This document shows, piece by piece, positions 45,151 to 55,800 of a DNA stretch of 64,000 nt. Source of the stretch: Hirsutella rhossiliensis (taxonomy: Eukaryota; Ascomycota; Sordariomycetes; Hypocreales; Ophiocordycipitaceae); NCBI RefSeq assembly GCF_020360975.1, contig NW_025408679.1, forward strand, positions 1,550,001 to 1,614,000. Direction: 5' to 3'. The notes beneath the pieces were generated by a model. The model was not told the origin of the DNA. It saw only the letters and a program-made list of their open reading frames with translations, and did not search any database. Numbering within the stretch: position 1 is the stretch's first letter; each line of letters begins with the position of its first letter. A program made the translations under genes and the position numbers.

Positions 45151-46296
45151 CTACCAGCTTGCCCGGAAATTGGAATGTGGTCTGGTCTTCAAATAATAGA
45201 GCGTGCCGTTGTTGGCGGCGTTGTCTCCCGTAATGGCGAGAAGCTTTGGCTTGAGCCTGAGCTCCTCAAGTGTCTTCTCAACTATCTCGTGTTTGCCAGT
45301 GTGAGATTTTTTGAGCTCGATAAACTCAATAACCTCCTCTCTCTCCTCAAACTCCGGCGTAATCCAGTGCGTAATAATGGCGAAAATAGGCACCCGATTC
45401 GGTGCTGTCCAGATATCAAGGGTGAGCGAGATGGTAGCACAATTGTACTGAAGCTCGATCTTCAGCTTCTCTCTGCGTTCCACAAAGTCTGTGTAGATGT
45501 GATTGCGTAAGGTTATACGGCTCCTGTACACACAGGTTGTATTGTGAGCCAAGAACATCTCTTGGAAAGCAGGAGTCTCAAGTTCTCAACAACAGAGAAG
45601 GGTTGTCGGTGTTTTACAAACCACTGGCGGATAGACTCCTTTGCCGTGAGCCTTGCTCTTTGCCTGGGTCGACCGCTCCATGCATCTACCTCTGTATAAT
45701 CTCCTCCACCAATGGCGCGGCCGTATCCATTGATTCGACCGTGGTGAGACTCCTTCGTAATACTGTGGGATTTTAAATGGTCTCCCATGCCAGAGGTAAC
45801 CCCTCGGCGGTTCGATTCAAGGACCTGGAATATCTTCCGAAGAGTAGAAGGATTTTGAAGGCACTCTATACAAGTCCACCGGAACTCTTGGAATATTTTC
45901 GGTCCATCCTTGTACTCGAGTAAAAGCTTCTGTCTATGGCTTCCTCTGCATGTACCAATAAACGTGGCTATTCTTGTCTCTCTTCTTGCGAACATGCTTC
46001 TGTTTGTTGTCGGCCCACTTCTTGATAAGTCTGGCTTTCTCTGCGAGCGTCATGTGACTACCGGTACTGTTCAATGGCGGCTCTGATGTATCCGCGTCAG
46101 GCATGTCATCATCTGACTCACAGTCAGGATGGCCCGGGGGCGCGCAGACAATCGTATCTTTGCCAGTCGGAGGAGGACGAAGGAGCCGGAGTTGTGCTAG
46201 GATCAGGGCGCGCGCGCGGGATTCTGAGGTTGAATTGAGGGCGTTCAATGCGGGCATAACTCTGCGTTGGCAATTTACGCCGGGTCCTAGGAGCAA
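45151..46296 (-). pseudogene. hAT transposase N-terminal half
   Basis: Three ORFs in different frames read, in order, an acidic N-terminus with KARLIKKWADNKQKHVRKKR (46296-45934), a BED-type finger with CIECLQNPST and HLKSHSI (45995-45513), and the first catalytic region (45558-45151) with ISLTLDIWTAPNRVPIFAII and LAITGDNAANNGTLYYL. The sequence then leaves the family near 45151. The rest of the catalytic core and the dimerisation domain are missing. It is a non-autonomous derivative. Confidence 0.75.
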
Positions 46297-46299
46297 AGA

Positions 46300-48100
46300 A
46301 ATTCGCTGCGGCAGCTGTTTTCGATTCAGCAGGGGCCATACTATGTATCATGTTATAATTAGCTATCGGTTGGACAGTAATGAAGTTTTACCTGGTCTAG
46401 GCTAAAAGGCTCGAGAATGGACGTGAGACAGGTAGTCGGGACGACACCAAATAACCCACAATAAAGTATAACGGAGTCGAGGTTGAACGGGTGGGATAGG
46501 TCGTCGGGCAGGACGTTGATTCGGGGGCCGACCCGAAGCCGCTGTCGGAAACATCGAAGCAGGAATTAGGCGAGATCGTCGTAAAATAATGTCGTGGCAG
46601 TTGTCGCGAAGACCGTTGCCCAATGCAGGCAAAAAAATGTGGGATGGGCTGACGACCGTGTCTTTCCGACAGTAGAATTAACAGGTGGTCAATTGAGCGC
46701 GAATAACGCGTCTAAACGCGGCTAGTTGGCACAACATATCCTTATCATGCAGATGTTTCGGTACTTTCTGATCGGGCTAGTTTGTGTGACAAGCAATTAG
46801 CAGTCATATTGGGCTCGATGAGTAGATAAGTCCCTAACAGTCTCCAAATCGCGAGATGACGCAATTCGTGTCACGTCCAATTGTTCGCGCAGTATTGAGA
46901 CGTTGAGGGATCTGAACGCGTTTTTCTAATCAGTTTGCCGGAGGCTGTTTAACGGTATAAGTCTTGTATTATATTTCAAAAATTTGGGCTGCCGAGCTTA
47001 ATCTGTGCTTGAGATGTAGTTTTGCAAGTAGCAAATGACCGATCTATTTATTGCCTTCAGGATGATGTGGCATTTCTTGAGCAAATGTTAAGCACAGATA
47101 TCGAGAGTTATATCACCCGAACCAGAAAATCCAGAACATTCGAGTGATACTACATTTAAATGGTGTGCATTATAAAATGGCACTGTTCATAAGCTTCATG
47201 GTTTAGATACTCCGTATAGGGTGGCAAGACTGCTGAAACGGTGGGCGTATCAGGCACTGTTAGGGTCGTTATACCAACATATATGGACGCCCTAACTACC
47301 CCACTTCCAACCCACTGGGATTTTCCCAGTGGAGTGTGACGGCGGAATCCAACTGAAACACGCACAACAGACTTTTAAATACGCAGTGCGTCATCGCATG
47401 GGCGGCCGATTTCGAAGTTACCATGTCCGCGCGGGGCGAACCCCTTGCTCCTGTCAGAACGGTGGTTCTGTGGCGTGCCTAATGGGAAAGTGCATTGTGG
47501 AATCTATTGGTATTGTGGGAATCATGCTCGTCAATTGTATCTAGATCACACGGTCAGCATGTGGCCTTAGGGTCACGTGTGCGGCTGAGGCTTGCGTGGC
47601 TATATCTTCCACGCTGGCCTCTCCTCCTAGATAGAAGACAATCCTCATAGCATAATACGACACACCGGTTGAACGACGTTCCCAGTTTGTCTCATGCTCG
47701 AGCCCTGCCAACAGGTATGATGGGGTCAAAGCAGCTTGTTTCTTGATGTGTACGTGTGTGTCTGCTTGTTGGAACGGCGCAGCAGGAAGGGCGGCATGGG
47801 TCACCTGCCAGGTCACGTGGGGCATTCAGCCGAGATTTCTGCGGGCCCAAAGGGCACATTCCTAGCCGGAAGGGGGCAACACACACATCGCCTTTACACA
47901 CACACAGCCGTGCATATAGCTCCATTGACCTCTTCTGTGTGCCCACTATCGTTGCCACCTTCCTCATTCGGACGAGCCGCAGAACCGCTGTTTCTGACAC
48001 TGCTCAGAAAGAAAGGAGGCCCTTGGTGGGTGGCTTTGGGCATTAGCCCATTCCTCCCTGTATGCCCCCTTGGCTGGCAGCTGCGAAGCGGGTGATCCTT
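46300..48100. other. Interior of hAT copy 4, unassigned
   Basis: About 1.8 kb without recognisable coding sequence. The part 47540-48060 is GC-richer and contains a (CA)-rich run near 47880-47905. It could be a captured fragment or another degenerate repeat. Confidence 0.3.
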
Positions 48101-48273
48101 TTTCACCGTATATTTCGACCATATCGCCATTCATTCAAGATTTTGATGAATGAATTGAATAAAGACTCCTGATTTTTGATTCATCGAATTTGAAGACCTT
48201 ACCCGATTCGGCTTCATTCAATTCAAGGGTCCCGAGGCCGATTCGACTTCAAAATCTTCAAATATCAGCCCTA

Positions 48274-48281
48274 GATGCTCT
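48274..48281. repeat. Target-site duplication, right (GATGCTCT)
   Basis: An 8-bp copy matching 44496-44503. Confidence 0.85.
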
Positions 48282-48985
48282 GGCAAAGGCAGGCACTCCT
48301 CTGCCAGAACCTGCGGACGCTTTTCCAACACTTGCAAACCTGCGCAAGATTGCACGGCAGCGGCCGAAAAAGGCTTTCAAGGTTTGGTGGGAAGCCTCTG
48401 CGCCCGAACGATACAAAGATCTAGGCCTCAAGGCTACAACCGGCTGCCCGCCTGAATTGGCGCTTTCTCGGCCCTCGCTCCATCATTTCCTTGCAGCAAG
48501 AACCCATCACGGGGATTTTGCTGACTACTACGAAAGGTTCAATCACGACGACGCGCGACTGACCTACTCATGCGGACGACGGAAAGACCCAACGCATGTC
48601 TTCTATTGTAGGAAGATTCCGTCACGCCACCGGCTGCGGCTTGCGCCCTCGCCGGCCGCAGCTGTCAATCGGGCGCTAGGCGAAGACTTTGTACGCTTCA
48701 TCAAGCTTGCGAAGCAACCTCCTTCTTCAGAGGGATTGGCCCACGCAACTAGGCGCTCATTCCCCCTTCCGCCCTGACCTTCTCCTTCCTTTTTGCCCTT
48801 CCTCTCGTTTCCTCGGCCTAAGACGGGCGCAGAGATCCTGCGACATGCGTCCGCCCGGGTCACCAGGGCTCCGAAGTGCTAGAAAACAATCGGTTGAACT
48901 GAATTAGAAGACAGCCCGCGAGCTGACGGGTAGCAGGCTTGTAACGAGCGCCTCACTAGCTCAGCACGTCCTGTGTTCACCCTAC
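48274..48985 (+). pseudogene. LINE ORF2 C-terminus and 3' UTR, right part
   Basis: The plus-strand frame resumes with DALAKAGTPLPEPADAF and continues through PPELALSRPSLHHFLAARTH and the zinc-type YSCGRRKDPTHVFYC to a stop at 48777. The 3' UTR follows with the family signature CAGCACGTCCTGTG near 48960-48975, where similarity ends without a tail. Apart from the hAT gap it continues the fragment at 44250-44503. Confidence 0.7.
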
Positions 48986-50114
48986 CGCGACAAACGTGGC
49001 GGATAGGTGTACCGAGCACGGAAACAAGTGCGCTACTTCCACGACACCGCACTTGGGTGGCGGCGTTCTGTTTACATTGCCTCGAAGCCCTCGCAGTCGT
49101 GACCCCAGATCATGACGTTATAGGGCCTACGGTCAATAACGACTCGTTGGAAAAAAGGGCCACCATGCAGCACGGCGAATGTAGCGCTTGCAAAGACACT
49201 GCCGTGACTTGTATACCAACATCATCATAGTATTGTGTTATACAGTTTCTGATCTCTCCATCAATGGGCAGTCATTGGCTTCATGCGCGTGTCAACGACG
49301 AAATAAAACACAAGGTGAATGTCTCGGCACCTAACCGTCTGCCGCACGGTCGCATTAAGAACATGCACCTCATCCCGCGACTAGCTTAGGTATAGCATGG
49401 CAACACTATTATGTCGTCATGGATTCGCGCACAGCGAAACGCATCGGCCAGCCAATACTCCTCCAGACGTAACTGACCACCTGCCCGCCGAAGAGCGACC
49501 AATATTTCGAAATCGTTTGCGGGAAGGACGATGATGGTATTCAATCCAGACTCTATTGCCGCCTCAAAATACTTCTCGTCCGTAATGGGTTGCAACGTAA
49601 CCGAGAAGAGCTTCATCCCCTCGCCCCTTACCAAGGCCCTTGCTGTAGCTGCTACCGCACGAGGGTCCCCTGCGTCGACTCGTGTGACTGTGAAGGAATC
49701 TGCTCTCCTTAAAAGTCTTGCACGCCACCTGGACAGCATGTTGCTGCATCTGGGGCTGTGTTTCCTCCCACGCCTCGGCTGAGTCTTCCCTCGCCGTCGA
49801 CCGTCTTTCTGCCTCGTCTGCCTTCTCCGTGCTAACTGACAAAACAGTGACATCTGAATAATCCGAATCCGAATCCTCTCAACAACAAAACGCTCCGCCC
49901 GACGGCTGGCGGAAATGTTACTTTTTCGGTGGTCAAGTTTTGTTGCTCGATCCCAGGCGCCTTGAATTGGTGGCGCTGGCAGTGCTGACTAGACGTATTG
50001 AAGAAGGCGAGGTATTGTGATCTTAGTATGAAAAATGACGCTATATCAGGGCCGTCAGTCTGCTCTAGTCGTAATGCAGAAAGTCTTTTTTGAGAAGGCA
50101 ATGACTATGCGCGC
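48986..50114. other. Mostly gene-free, one hypothetical ORF
   Basis: Apart from the minus-strand ORF at 49386-49853, nothing is recognisable. It is the left flank of the MULE terminal repeat. Confidence 0.35.
49386..49853 (-). CDS. Hypothetical ORF, 155 residues
   Basis: I do not recognise the protein. The N-terminal third is Arg-rich and unconvincing. The C-terminal part (VTRVDAGDPRAVAATARALV, then MKLFSVTLQPITDEKYFEAA, then LEEYWLADAFRCARIHDDII) reads like part of a folded alpha/beta protein. It may be a fragment of a larger host gene. An opposite-strand ORF covers part of it. Confidence 0.3.
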   Translation of the reverse strand: MSLFCQLARRRQTRQKDGRRRGKTQPRRGRKHSPRCSNMLSRWRARLLRRADSFTVTRVDAGDPRAVAATARALVRGEGMKLFSVTLQPITDEKYFEAAIESGLNTIIVLPANDFEILVALRRAGGQLRLEEYWLADAFRCARIHDDIIVLPCYT

Positions 50115-50164
50115 CGAACCACTTTGCTACGGACGCCGCCTTACGGACGCCGTGTGGCTGATCC
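50115..50164. repeat. Left TIR of the MULE
   Basis: Starts CGAACCACTTTGCTACGG and ends GTGTGGCTGATCC. It matches the inverted 59546-59595 at 47 of 50 positions. It is followed by a short inverted copy of its inner end (TCAGCCACA at about 50173). Confidence 0.8.
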
Positions 50165-50372
50165 ATTCGTCAGCCACATCATGTCTAAAACGGACGGATA
50201 CAGGTTCTCTGGTGTTTGTTGCATGGGACTGACGTAGCTCTAACCGGTCAAATAGGTTCTCAGTTACTCAGGCAGCTACAGAACTAGGATTGACTGACAG
50301 CTGAGAGAGTCAGAATGAAGCGCTAAATACCCGTTTCGTCCGGTGCCATTATCCATGCTGATGATATCTACA

Positions 50373-50627
50373 CTACTGGTGCCTCCTGGAGCGCTTTCGC
50401 TCCCGTGGCCCTATGTAATTACCCTCGCACATTGATACAATCCTCGCAATTTCCCTTGCTGCCGAAACTTGACACGGCTGAGGGCAGTGAAGTGGCAGGC
50501 CGCTTACGGAGCTTCGGCGTCTGCGTTTCGGTGGAGATTCTAGCTCCTCATGATCAGAGATGGTCTCCCATGCTGACCGCCTTCTCCGTATGCTAGGCTG
50601 CCTTCTGCGGCCAGCTTGCCGCACACC
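50373..50627 (-). pseudogene. Probable MULE transposase C-terminal tail
   Basis: The minus-strand frame that enters from the gap reads RRRQPSIRRRRSAWETISDHEELESPPKRRRR in pieces, a basic/acidic tail like those I associate with the C-termini of fungal MULE transposases. It then runs to a stop at 50373. Its strand fits the transposase on the other side of the gypsy element. The link is inference because the join is hidden by the gypsy element and the gap. Confidence 0.5.
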
Positions 50628-51013
50628 NNNNNNNNNNNNNNNNNNNNNNNNNNNNNNNNNNNNNNNNNNNNNNNNNNNNNNNNNNNNNNNNNNNNNNNNN
50701 NNNNNNNNNNNNNNNNNNNNNNNNNNNNNNNNNNNNNNNNNNNNNNNNNNNNNNNNNNNNNNNNNNNNNNNNNNNNNNNNNNNNNNNNNNNNNNNNNNNN
50801 NNNNNNNNNNNNNNNNNNNNNNNNNNNNNNNNNNNNNNNNNNNNNNNNNNNNNNNNNNNNNNNNNNNNNNNNNNNNNNNNNNNNNNNNNNNNNNNNNNNN
50901 NNNNNNNNNNNNNNNNNNNNNNNNNNNNNNNNNNNNNNNNNNNNNNNNNNNNNNNNNNNNNNNNNNNNNNNNNNNNNNNNNNNNNNNNNNNNNNNNNNNN
51001 NNNNNNNNNNNNN
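50628..51013. other. Assembly gap (386 N)
   Basis: A run of N that ends exactly at the first base of the left LTR, so the left target-site duplication of the gypsy element cannot be read. Confidence 0.99.
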
Positions 51014-51199
51014 TGTAACGGGCTGAGCCCGTGAGGGTCTCGGCTCCGCTCTCGACAAGACCCACCGGAGCTCCGCTTATAAGCTCGTGCCATCTTCGAG
51101 AGCTTTCCTTTCTTTTCTTTTTTTCTTTTCTCCTTAGCTTTAGGATACTCGTCGCAGTCGCTCAGCTAGTTGTCAACACACTCAGTTGAGACCGTTACA
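51014..51199 (+). repeat. 5' LTR of the gypsy element
   Basis: Starts TGTAAC and ends GTTACA (a perfect 6-bp inverted repeat). It contains a 7-bp-arm palindrome (ACGGGCT/AGCCCGT) at its start, a TATA-like CTTATAAG at about 51077, and AGCTTTAGGATA at 51136-51147, complementary to the primer site. Confidence 0.95.
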
Positions 51200-51200
51200 T

Positions 51201-51212
51201 TATCCTAAAGCT
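51201..51212 (+). promoter_or_regulatory. Primer-binding site, self-priming type
   Basis: TATCCTAAAGCT begins two bases after the LTR end and is the exact 12-base complement of LTR positions 51136-51147. This is the arrangement of Tf1-type self-primed elements, where the 5' end of the RNA folds back to prime minus-strand DNA. Confidence 0.8.
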
Positions 51213-51643
51213 CCGCTTTCATCGTTAAAGCCTTTGATCACAATCAATTGGCAGCGCTGTTCAGTTCCCTTTGTGGGTACGCGGAGTGGCAGTAGCTTGG
51301 GCAATCCTGTGTGGAACGCCCGCGACGAAAGTGCGTGTGTACGGCGCCAAAGCCAGCTTGGCTCGCGTCGCGTAGCTCTCATCTCCCGAGCAAAGGACGT
51401 GGAGCGTCAATCTGCTCTCCGTACGGCGTGCGGTTGAGCGAGAAGTACGTGATTGCTGCTTGGCTCCCAGTGTGGACGGCAGCAGCTGGACTAGAAGCCC
51501 TGTGCAGAACGTCCAGCCGTGTAGGAAGGAGCCTTCGAGGCGTTGATAGCGTTCGACCGTTGTCGAGATATCCCTTCCGTATCAGACTTGCTGTGTGATC
51601 AAGTCGCCCTCAGTCCTGAGAGACGAGGAGAAAATCTTCAGTC

Positions 51644-52822
51644 ATGGAGGCAATCGATTCCCAGCAAGGTTCTTTTGAGCCTCAATCGATGATGCAAGCC
51701 CTGGCTGCAGTGATGGACAAACTAGAAAGTGTGTGCAAGCCAAGAGGCCGAACGCGAAGAGATGCGATCGCAGATCCGAATCCTCCAAACAGCCGTCTCA
51801 ACTCCGACTCCGGCAAATGAACCAGTCGCTCCTATCGAACCGATGTCCGACAACACGCCTCAATCGATCGAGACATCCGAAAGAATCCCATCAAAGAGGG
51901 TAAAACCAACCTTGCCTGATCCGCCGAAATTCGATGGAACCAGGAAAACTTCCGTCCCTGGTTCTTAGAGATGAAAGCGAAATTGGCTGTGGACCGACAG
52001 GCATTCGACAATAAAGAAGCACTCTTCGCCTATGTGTACTCCCGGTTGGCGTAACAGCCCAGAACATGGCCGCTGCTTATTACGAACAGGGCGGTATCGA
52101 TGGTGCTCGCTCCCCAGATCTGTTTCTCGACTACTTGAACCGTCGGTACGGGGACCCGAACGCAAAGGCACGAGCACTGGATCGACTTCGATCGTTGAAG
52201 CAGAAGCCTGATGAGAGTTTCGCCAGTTTCTTCCCAAAGTTCGAGAAAGAGCTTGCCGATAGTGGCGGTGGCGAGTGGGCCGACGTGGTGCAAATCAATT
52301 ACTTGGAAGGAGCAATTAATAATAGGCTCAAGTCGAGTCTCGTCAGTGCCGTCAGTCTCCCGAAGGATTTCAACAGCTACGCCGAGCTACTCTTGACGAT
52401 TGGCTCGCGCCTAGATAGCCTCAATTTCCACCAACGACAACAAGGCCGCGAGCAGAGGTCAAGAAAGGAGTATGGTCGTTTATCCGAACCGCTCGAGTCC
52501 CGACAAAGCCCCGTCACCCGGATCGCCAACCACGTCGTCCCCGTCCGATGATCAGATGGATTGGGAACCCGTGAAAGCAAATCGGTTGATAAACGGCAGG
52601 AGGGCCCCGGAGGAAAAGCAATTTGTTCCGTTGGAGGAGCGCAAATGTTACGAGTGCGGGAAGCTTGGCCATCTTGCGGCCAAGTGTCCCGGGAAGGAGC
52701 GGCGGCAGCAGAGAGTCAAGGTCCGTGTCGAAGAGAAGACAAGAAGCTCGAGAGCAAAGCACCAAGAGCCCGCGGAGAGTTCTAGCGGGGATACCTCCGA
52801 TGACCATTCGGAAAACGAGTAG
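51644..52822 (+). pseudogene. Gypsy gag polyprotein with frame breaks
   Basis: The ATG at 51644 opens MEAIDSQQGSFEPQSMMQ. The coding path changes frame near 51725, 51945 and 52048. The capsid-like part has PPKFDGTRK, LFLDYLNRRYGDPNAKAR and FFPKFEKELADSGGGEW. After another change near 52470 the nucleocapsid part carries one CCHC knuckle, CYECGKLGHLAAKC (about 52646). It ends ENE with TAG at 52820-52822. Gag forms the virus-like particle. At least two of the frame breaks are single-base losses in A or G runs. A 10-bp hairpin starts on the last base of the stop codon. Confidence 0.85.
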
Positions 52823-52849
52823 CTCCTGACGAAAATCGCCGTCAGGAGC
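52822..52849 (+). promoter_or_regulatory. Hairpin at the gag stop codon
   Basis: A perfect 10-bp stem (GCTCCTGACG/CGTCAGGAGC) with an 8-base loop, beginning at the G of the TAG stop. Its place between gag and pol suggests a recoding or reinitiation signal; this is inference. Confidence 0.5.
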
Positions 52850-55800
52850 GCGCAAAGGCTGAGGCGGAATGGGCAACTCAGAAGGACGAGATGGACTGTG
52901 AAGGCCTCTACGTAAATTTCGGTATCAATCGAGTATTTCACCACGGCCTTCGTTGACTGTGGTTGCCTGTGTTATGGGACCATCAGTGAGCGCCTTGCCC
53001 GCAAGCTTCACCTGCCGCGTATTCCGATTAAACCTCGAGCGTTGGAGCAGGTCAACACATTCTCACCCGAGGCCATCTGTGCCGTGACCTACTTCGACTT
53101 CGATATCGACGGGTACCAGAAGAAAAGAGCTTTTTTCTACGTTGTGCGAGACCAGACCGATCCTGTGATTCTGGGCAAGAAGTGGTTGAACCAGGAGGAT
53201 GTCACCTTGCGATTATCGCAGAACCTCTTGCATATCGGGACGCACGACCATTGGGTGAAAGGCCGAGACCCGAAGGAGGAGGAACGGTGCAACATACGAG
53301 GACAGGCGGCGTTCGTGTTCGCCGGAATGGTTCGCCGAGCAAGAAAGTTCAAGCATCGAGACGATGGAGTGCGGATCTTCGCCGCAAGCCTGAAAGACAT
53401 TGAGAAGGCATTGACTCCGAGGAAGAAGTCAGACCCGAGAGAGAAGCTGCCCCGTCACTACCACGAGTACCTATCCGTCTTCGACCGCGACCAAGCGGAC
53501 CAACTCCCACCGCGTCGTCCGGGGTGTGATCACAAGATTCAGTTAGAGAGAGGCCCTGATGACAAGGAGAAAGAACCGCCGTGGGGACCATTGTACGGCA
53601 TGTCACGAGAAGAGCTCATTGTTCTGCGAAAGACTCTCACTGAGCTACTCGACAAGGGTTTCATTCGAGCAAGTAGTTCTCCAGCGTCAGCACCAGTTTT
53701 GTTCGTGAGGAAGCCCGGTGGTGGTCTGCGCTTTGCGTGGACTATCGAGGATTGAATGCGATCACCAAGAAAGACCGATATCCCTTGCCGTTGATCGAGG
53801 AAACTTTGCGGTCGCTGTCCAAGGCCAAGTGGCTCACCAAACTTGACGTTATCGCAGCATTTCACAAGATTCGCGTCGAGGAGGAGACGAGTGGAAGACA
53901 GCATTCAGAACACGTTACGGACTCTACGAATGGCTTGTCACGCCATTCGGGTTGACGGGTGCTCCGCAACGTTTCAGCGTTACATAAACCACACGTTGCG
54001 AGATTTCCTCGACGAGTTCTGTTCCGCTTACATTGACGACATCTTGATCTACTCGAGCGGTTCGCTCGCAGATCATCGCAACAAAGTCAGGCAGGTCCTT
54101 GCTCGACTGCGAGATGCAGGCCTGCAGATTGATATCGACAAGTGTGACTTTGAGGCAAAGAGTGTCAAGTACCTGGGCTTCATCGTCGAAGCCGGGAAAG
54201 GTATCCGCGTGGACCCGGAGAAGGTGCAGGCAATTCAGCAGTGGCAGCGACCCCGTTCTGTCAAAGGCGTCAGAAGCTTTCTGGGGTTTGCCAACTATTA
54301 CCGGCAATTCATTCCCAGATTCTCCAACATCGCCGCGCCTCTAACGGCGTTAACAAAGAAGGATGCGGTGTTTGCGTGGTCGAAGGAGTGCGACAAGGCC
54401 TTCGAGGAGTTGAAGGCTCTTCTGACCAGTGCGCCGGTCCTTGCGCAATGGGATCCGGATAGAGAGACGATTGTGGAGACGGATTCATCCGGTTATGTCA
54501 CAGGAGGGGCGCTCTCGCAAAAGGGCGATGACGGCATCATGCGGCCTGTGGCCTTCTTCTCAAAGAAAAACGCACCGGCGGAGTGCAACTACCCAATCCA
54601 CGATAAAGAGCTGCTGGCGATCATTCGCTGCCTTGAGCATTGGGACGCCGAATTGAGGAGTGTGAAGTCCTTTACCGTTTTGACGGATCATCTCAACCTC
54701 CGTTACTTCACCAAGAAGCAGCAACTGAGTGAACGTCAGGCGCGATGGGCTGAGACGCTATCGCGGTACAGCTTCACCATCAAGCATCGACCGGGCAAAG
54801 AAGCCGTCGTACCGGACACGCTGTCTCGACGAGAACAGGACATGCCGCACAGCGCCGAAGATGATCGGTTGCAAGGACGACGTGTTCAGCTGCTGCAACG
54901 TAACAAGGGTGGCCTGGTGACAAAAGTCAAGAGCGGTTATGTCACCAAGGGCGACACGGATCAACCCGATGACGCAACAACTGACCAAGACGACTCAATC
55001 GAAAACCCTTTCTCGGACCCGGAACTGCAGAAGTTATGGGACGAAGGTGTCAAGAAGCACAATCGTTATTGGCTCATCCGAAAGGCCGTACAGCAAGGCG
55101 AGAGGCGTCTGCCGTCGCATTGGGGACTGCCCGTGATGCTCTCGGAATGCTCGATTGACGATGGACAGCGGCTCTGCTGGCGAGAGCGAATTTGGGTGCC
55201 GAACCACGAACCCTGCGCACGCGGCTTATGCAGGAGACGCATGACTCAACGCTTGCAGGACACCCCGGACGGGACATGCTGAAGTCCTTGTTGAGCCGCA
55301 AGTTTTATTGGCCAGGCCTCGATTCAGACGTGCGTCAATTTGTGAGAAATTGTGATGTGTGTGGCCGAAGCAACATTTGGCGAGAGAAGCGTCGCGGTTT
55401 ATTGAAGCCGCTACCTATTCCAGACAGGATCTGGTCGGAGCTGTCAATTGACTTTGTGACAGACCTGCCACCAACCAAGTCGAACGGTTCGACCAACCTT
55501 ATGGTCGTGACGGACAGACTGTCCAAAAGTGTCGTTCTTGAGTCATTGAAGGACATCACGGCCGAGACGACGGCCAGAGCATTGCTACGGAACGTGGTGC
55601 AACACCATGGCGTGCCGCGCGCGATCGTCACTGACCGTGGCACGCAATTCACCAGTAGACTATGGCAGAGGCTCTGCGAGCTGCTACGCGTGAAGCAAAG
55701 ATTGTCTACGGCGTGGCATCCCGAGACTGACGGTGCAACAGAAAGGGCGAATCAGGAAGTCGAGAGATATCTGAGGATCTTTGCTGCTTATGCTCAGGAT

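Larger units (their letters stand above)
44504..48273 (-). mobile_element. hAT transposon copy 4 with exact 8-bp target duplication
   Basis: The ends begin TAGGGGTGATA (44504) and, inverted, TAGGGCTGATA (48273). GATGCTCT occurs on both sides (44496-44503 and 48274-48281). Both ends carry TTGAAGATTTTGAA and further TTGAATGAA-type subterminal repeats. The interior has a minus-strand transposase (46296-45151) that lacks its C-terminal half, and about 2 kb of sequence I cannot assign (46300-48100). It is inserted in a LINE RNase H coding region. Confidence 0.85.

Noticed and set aside
49531..49782. Plus-strand ORF opposite the hypothetical at 49386-49853
   Set aside because: It mirrors the codon structure of the minus-strand frame and has no motif of its own.
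52808..52819. Classical minus-one slippery site before the gag hairpin
   Set aside because: The in-frame heptamer G GAA AAC does not follow the X XXY YYZ rule, so only the hairpin was kept as an observation.
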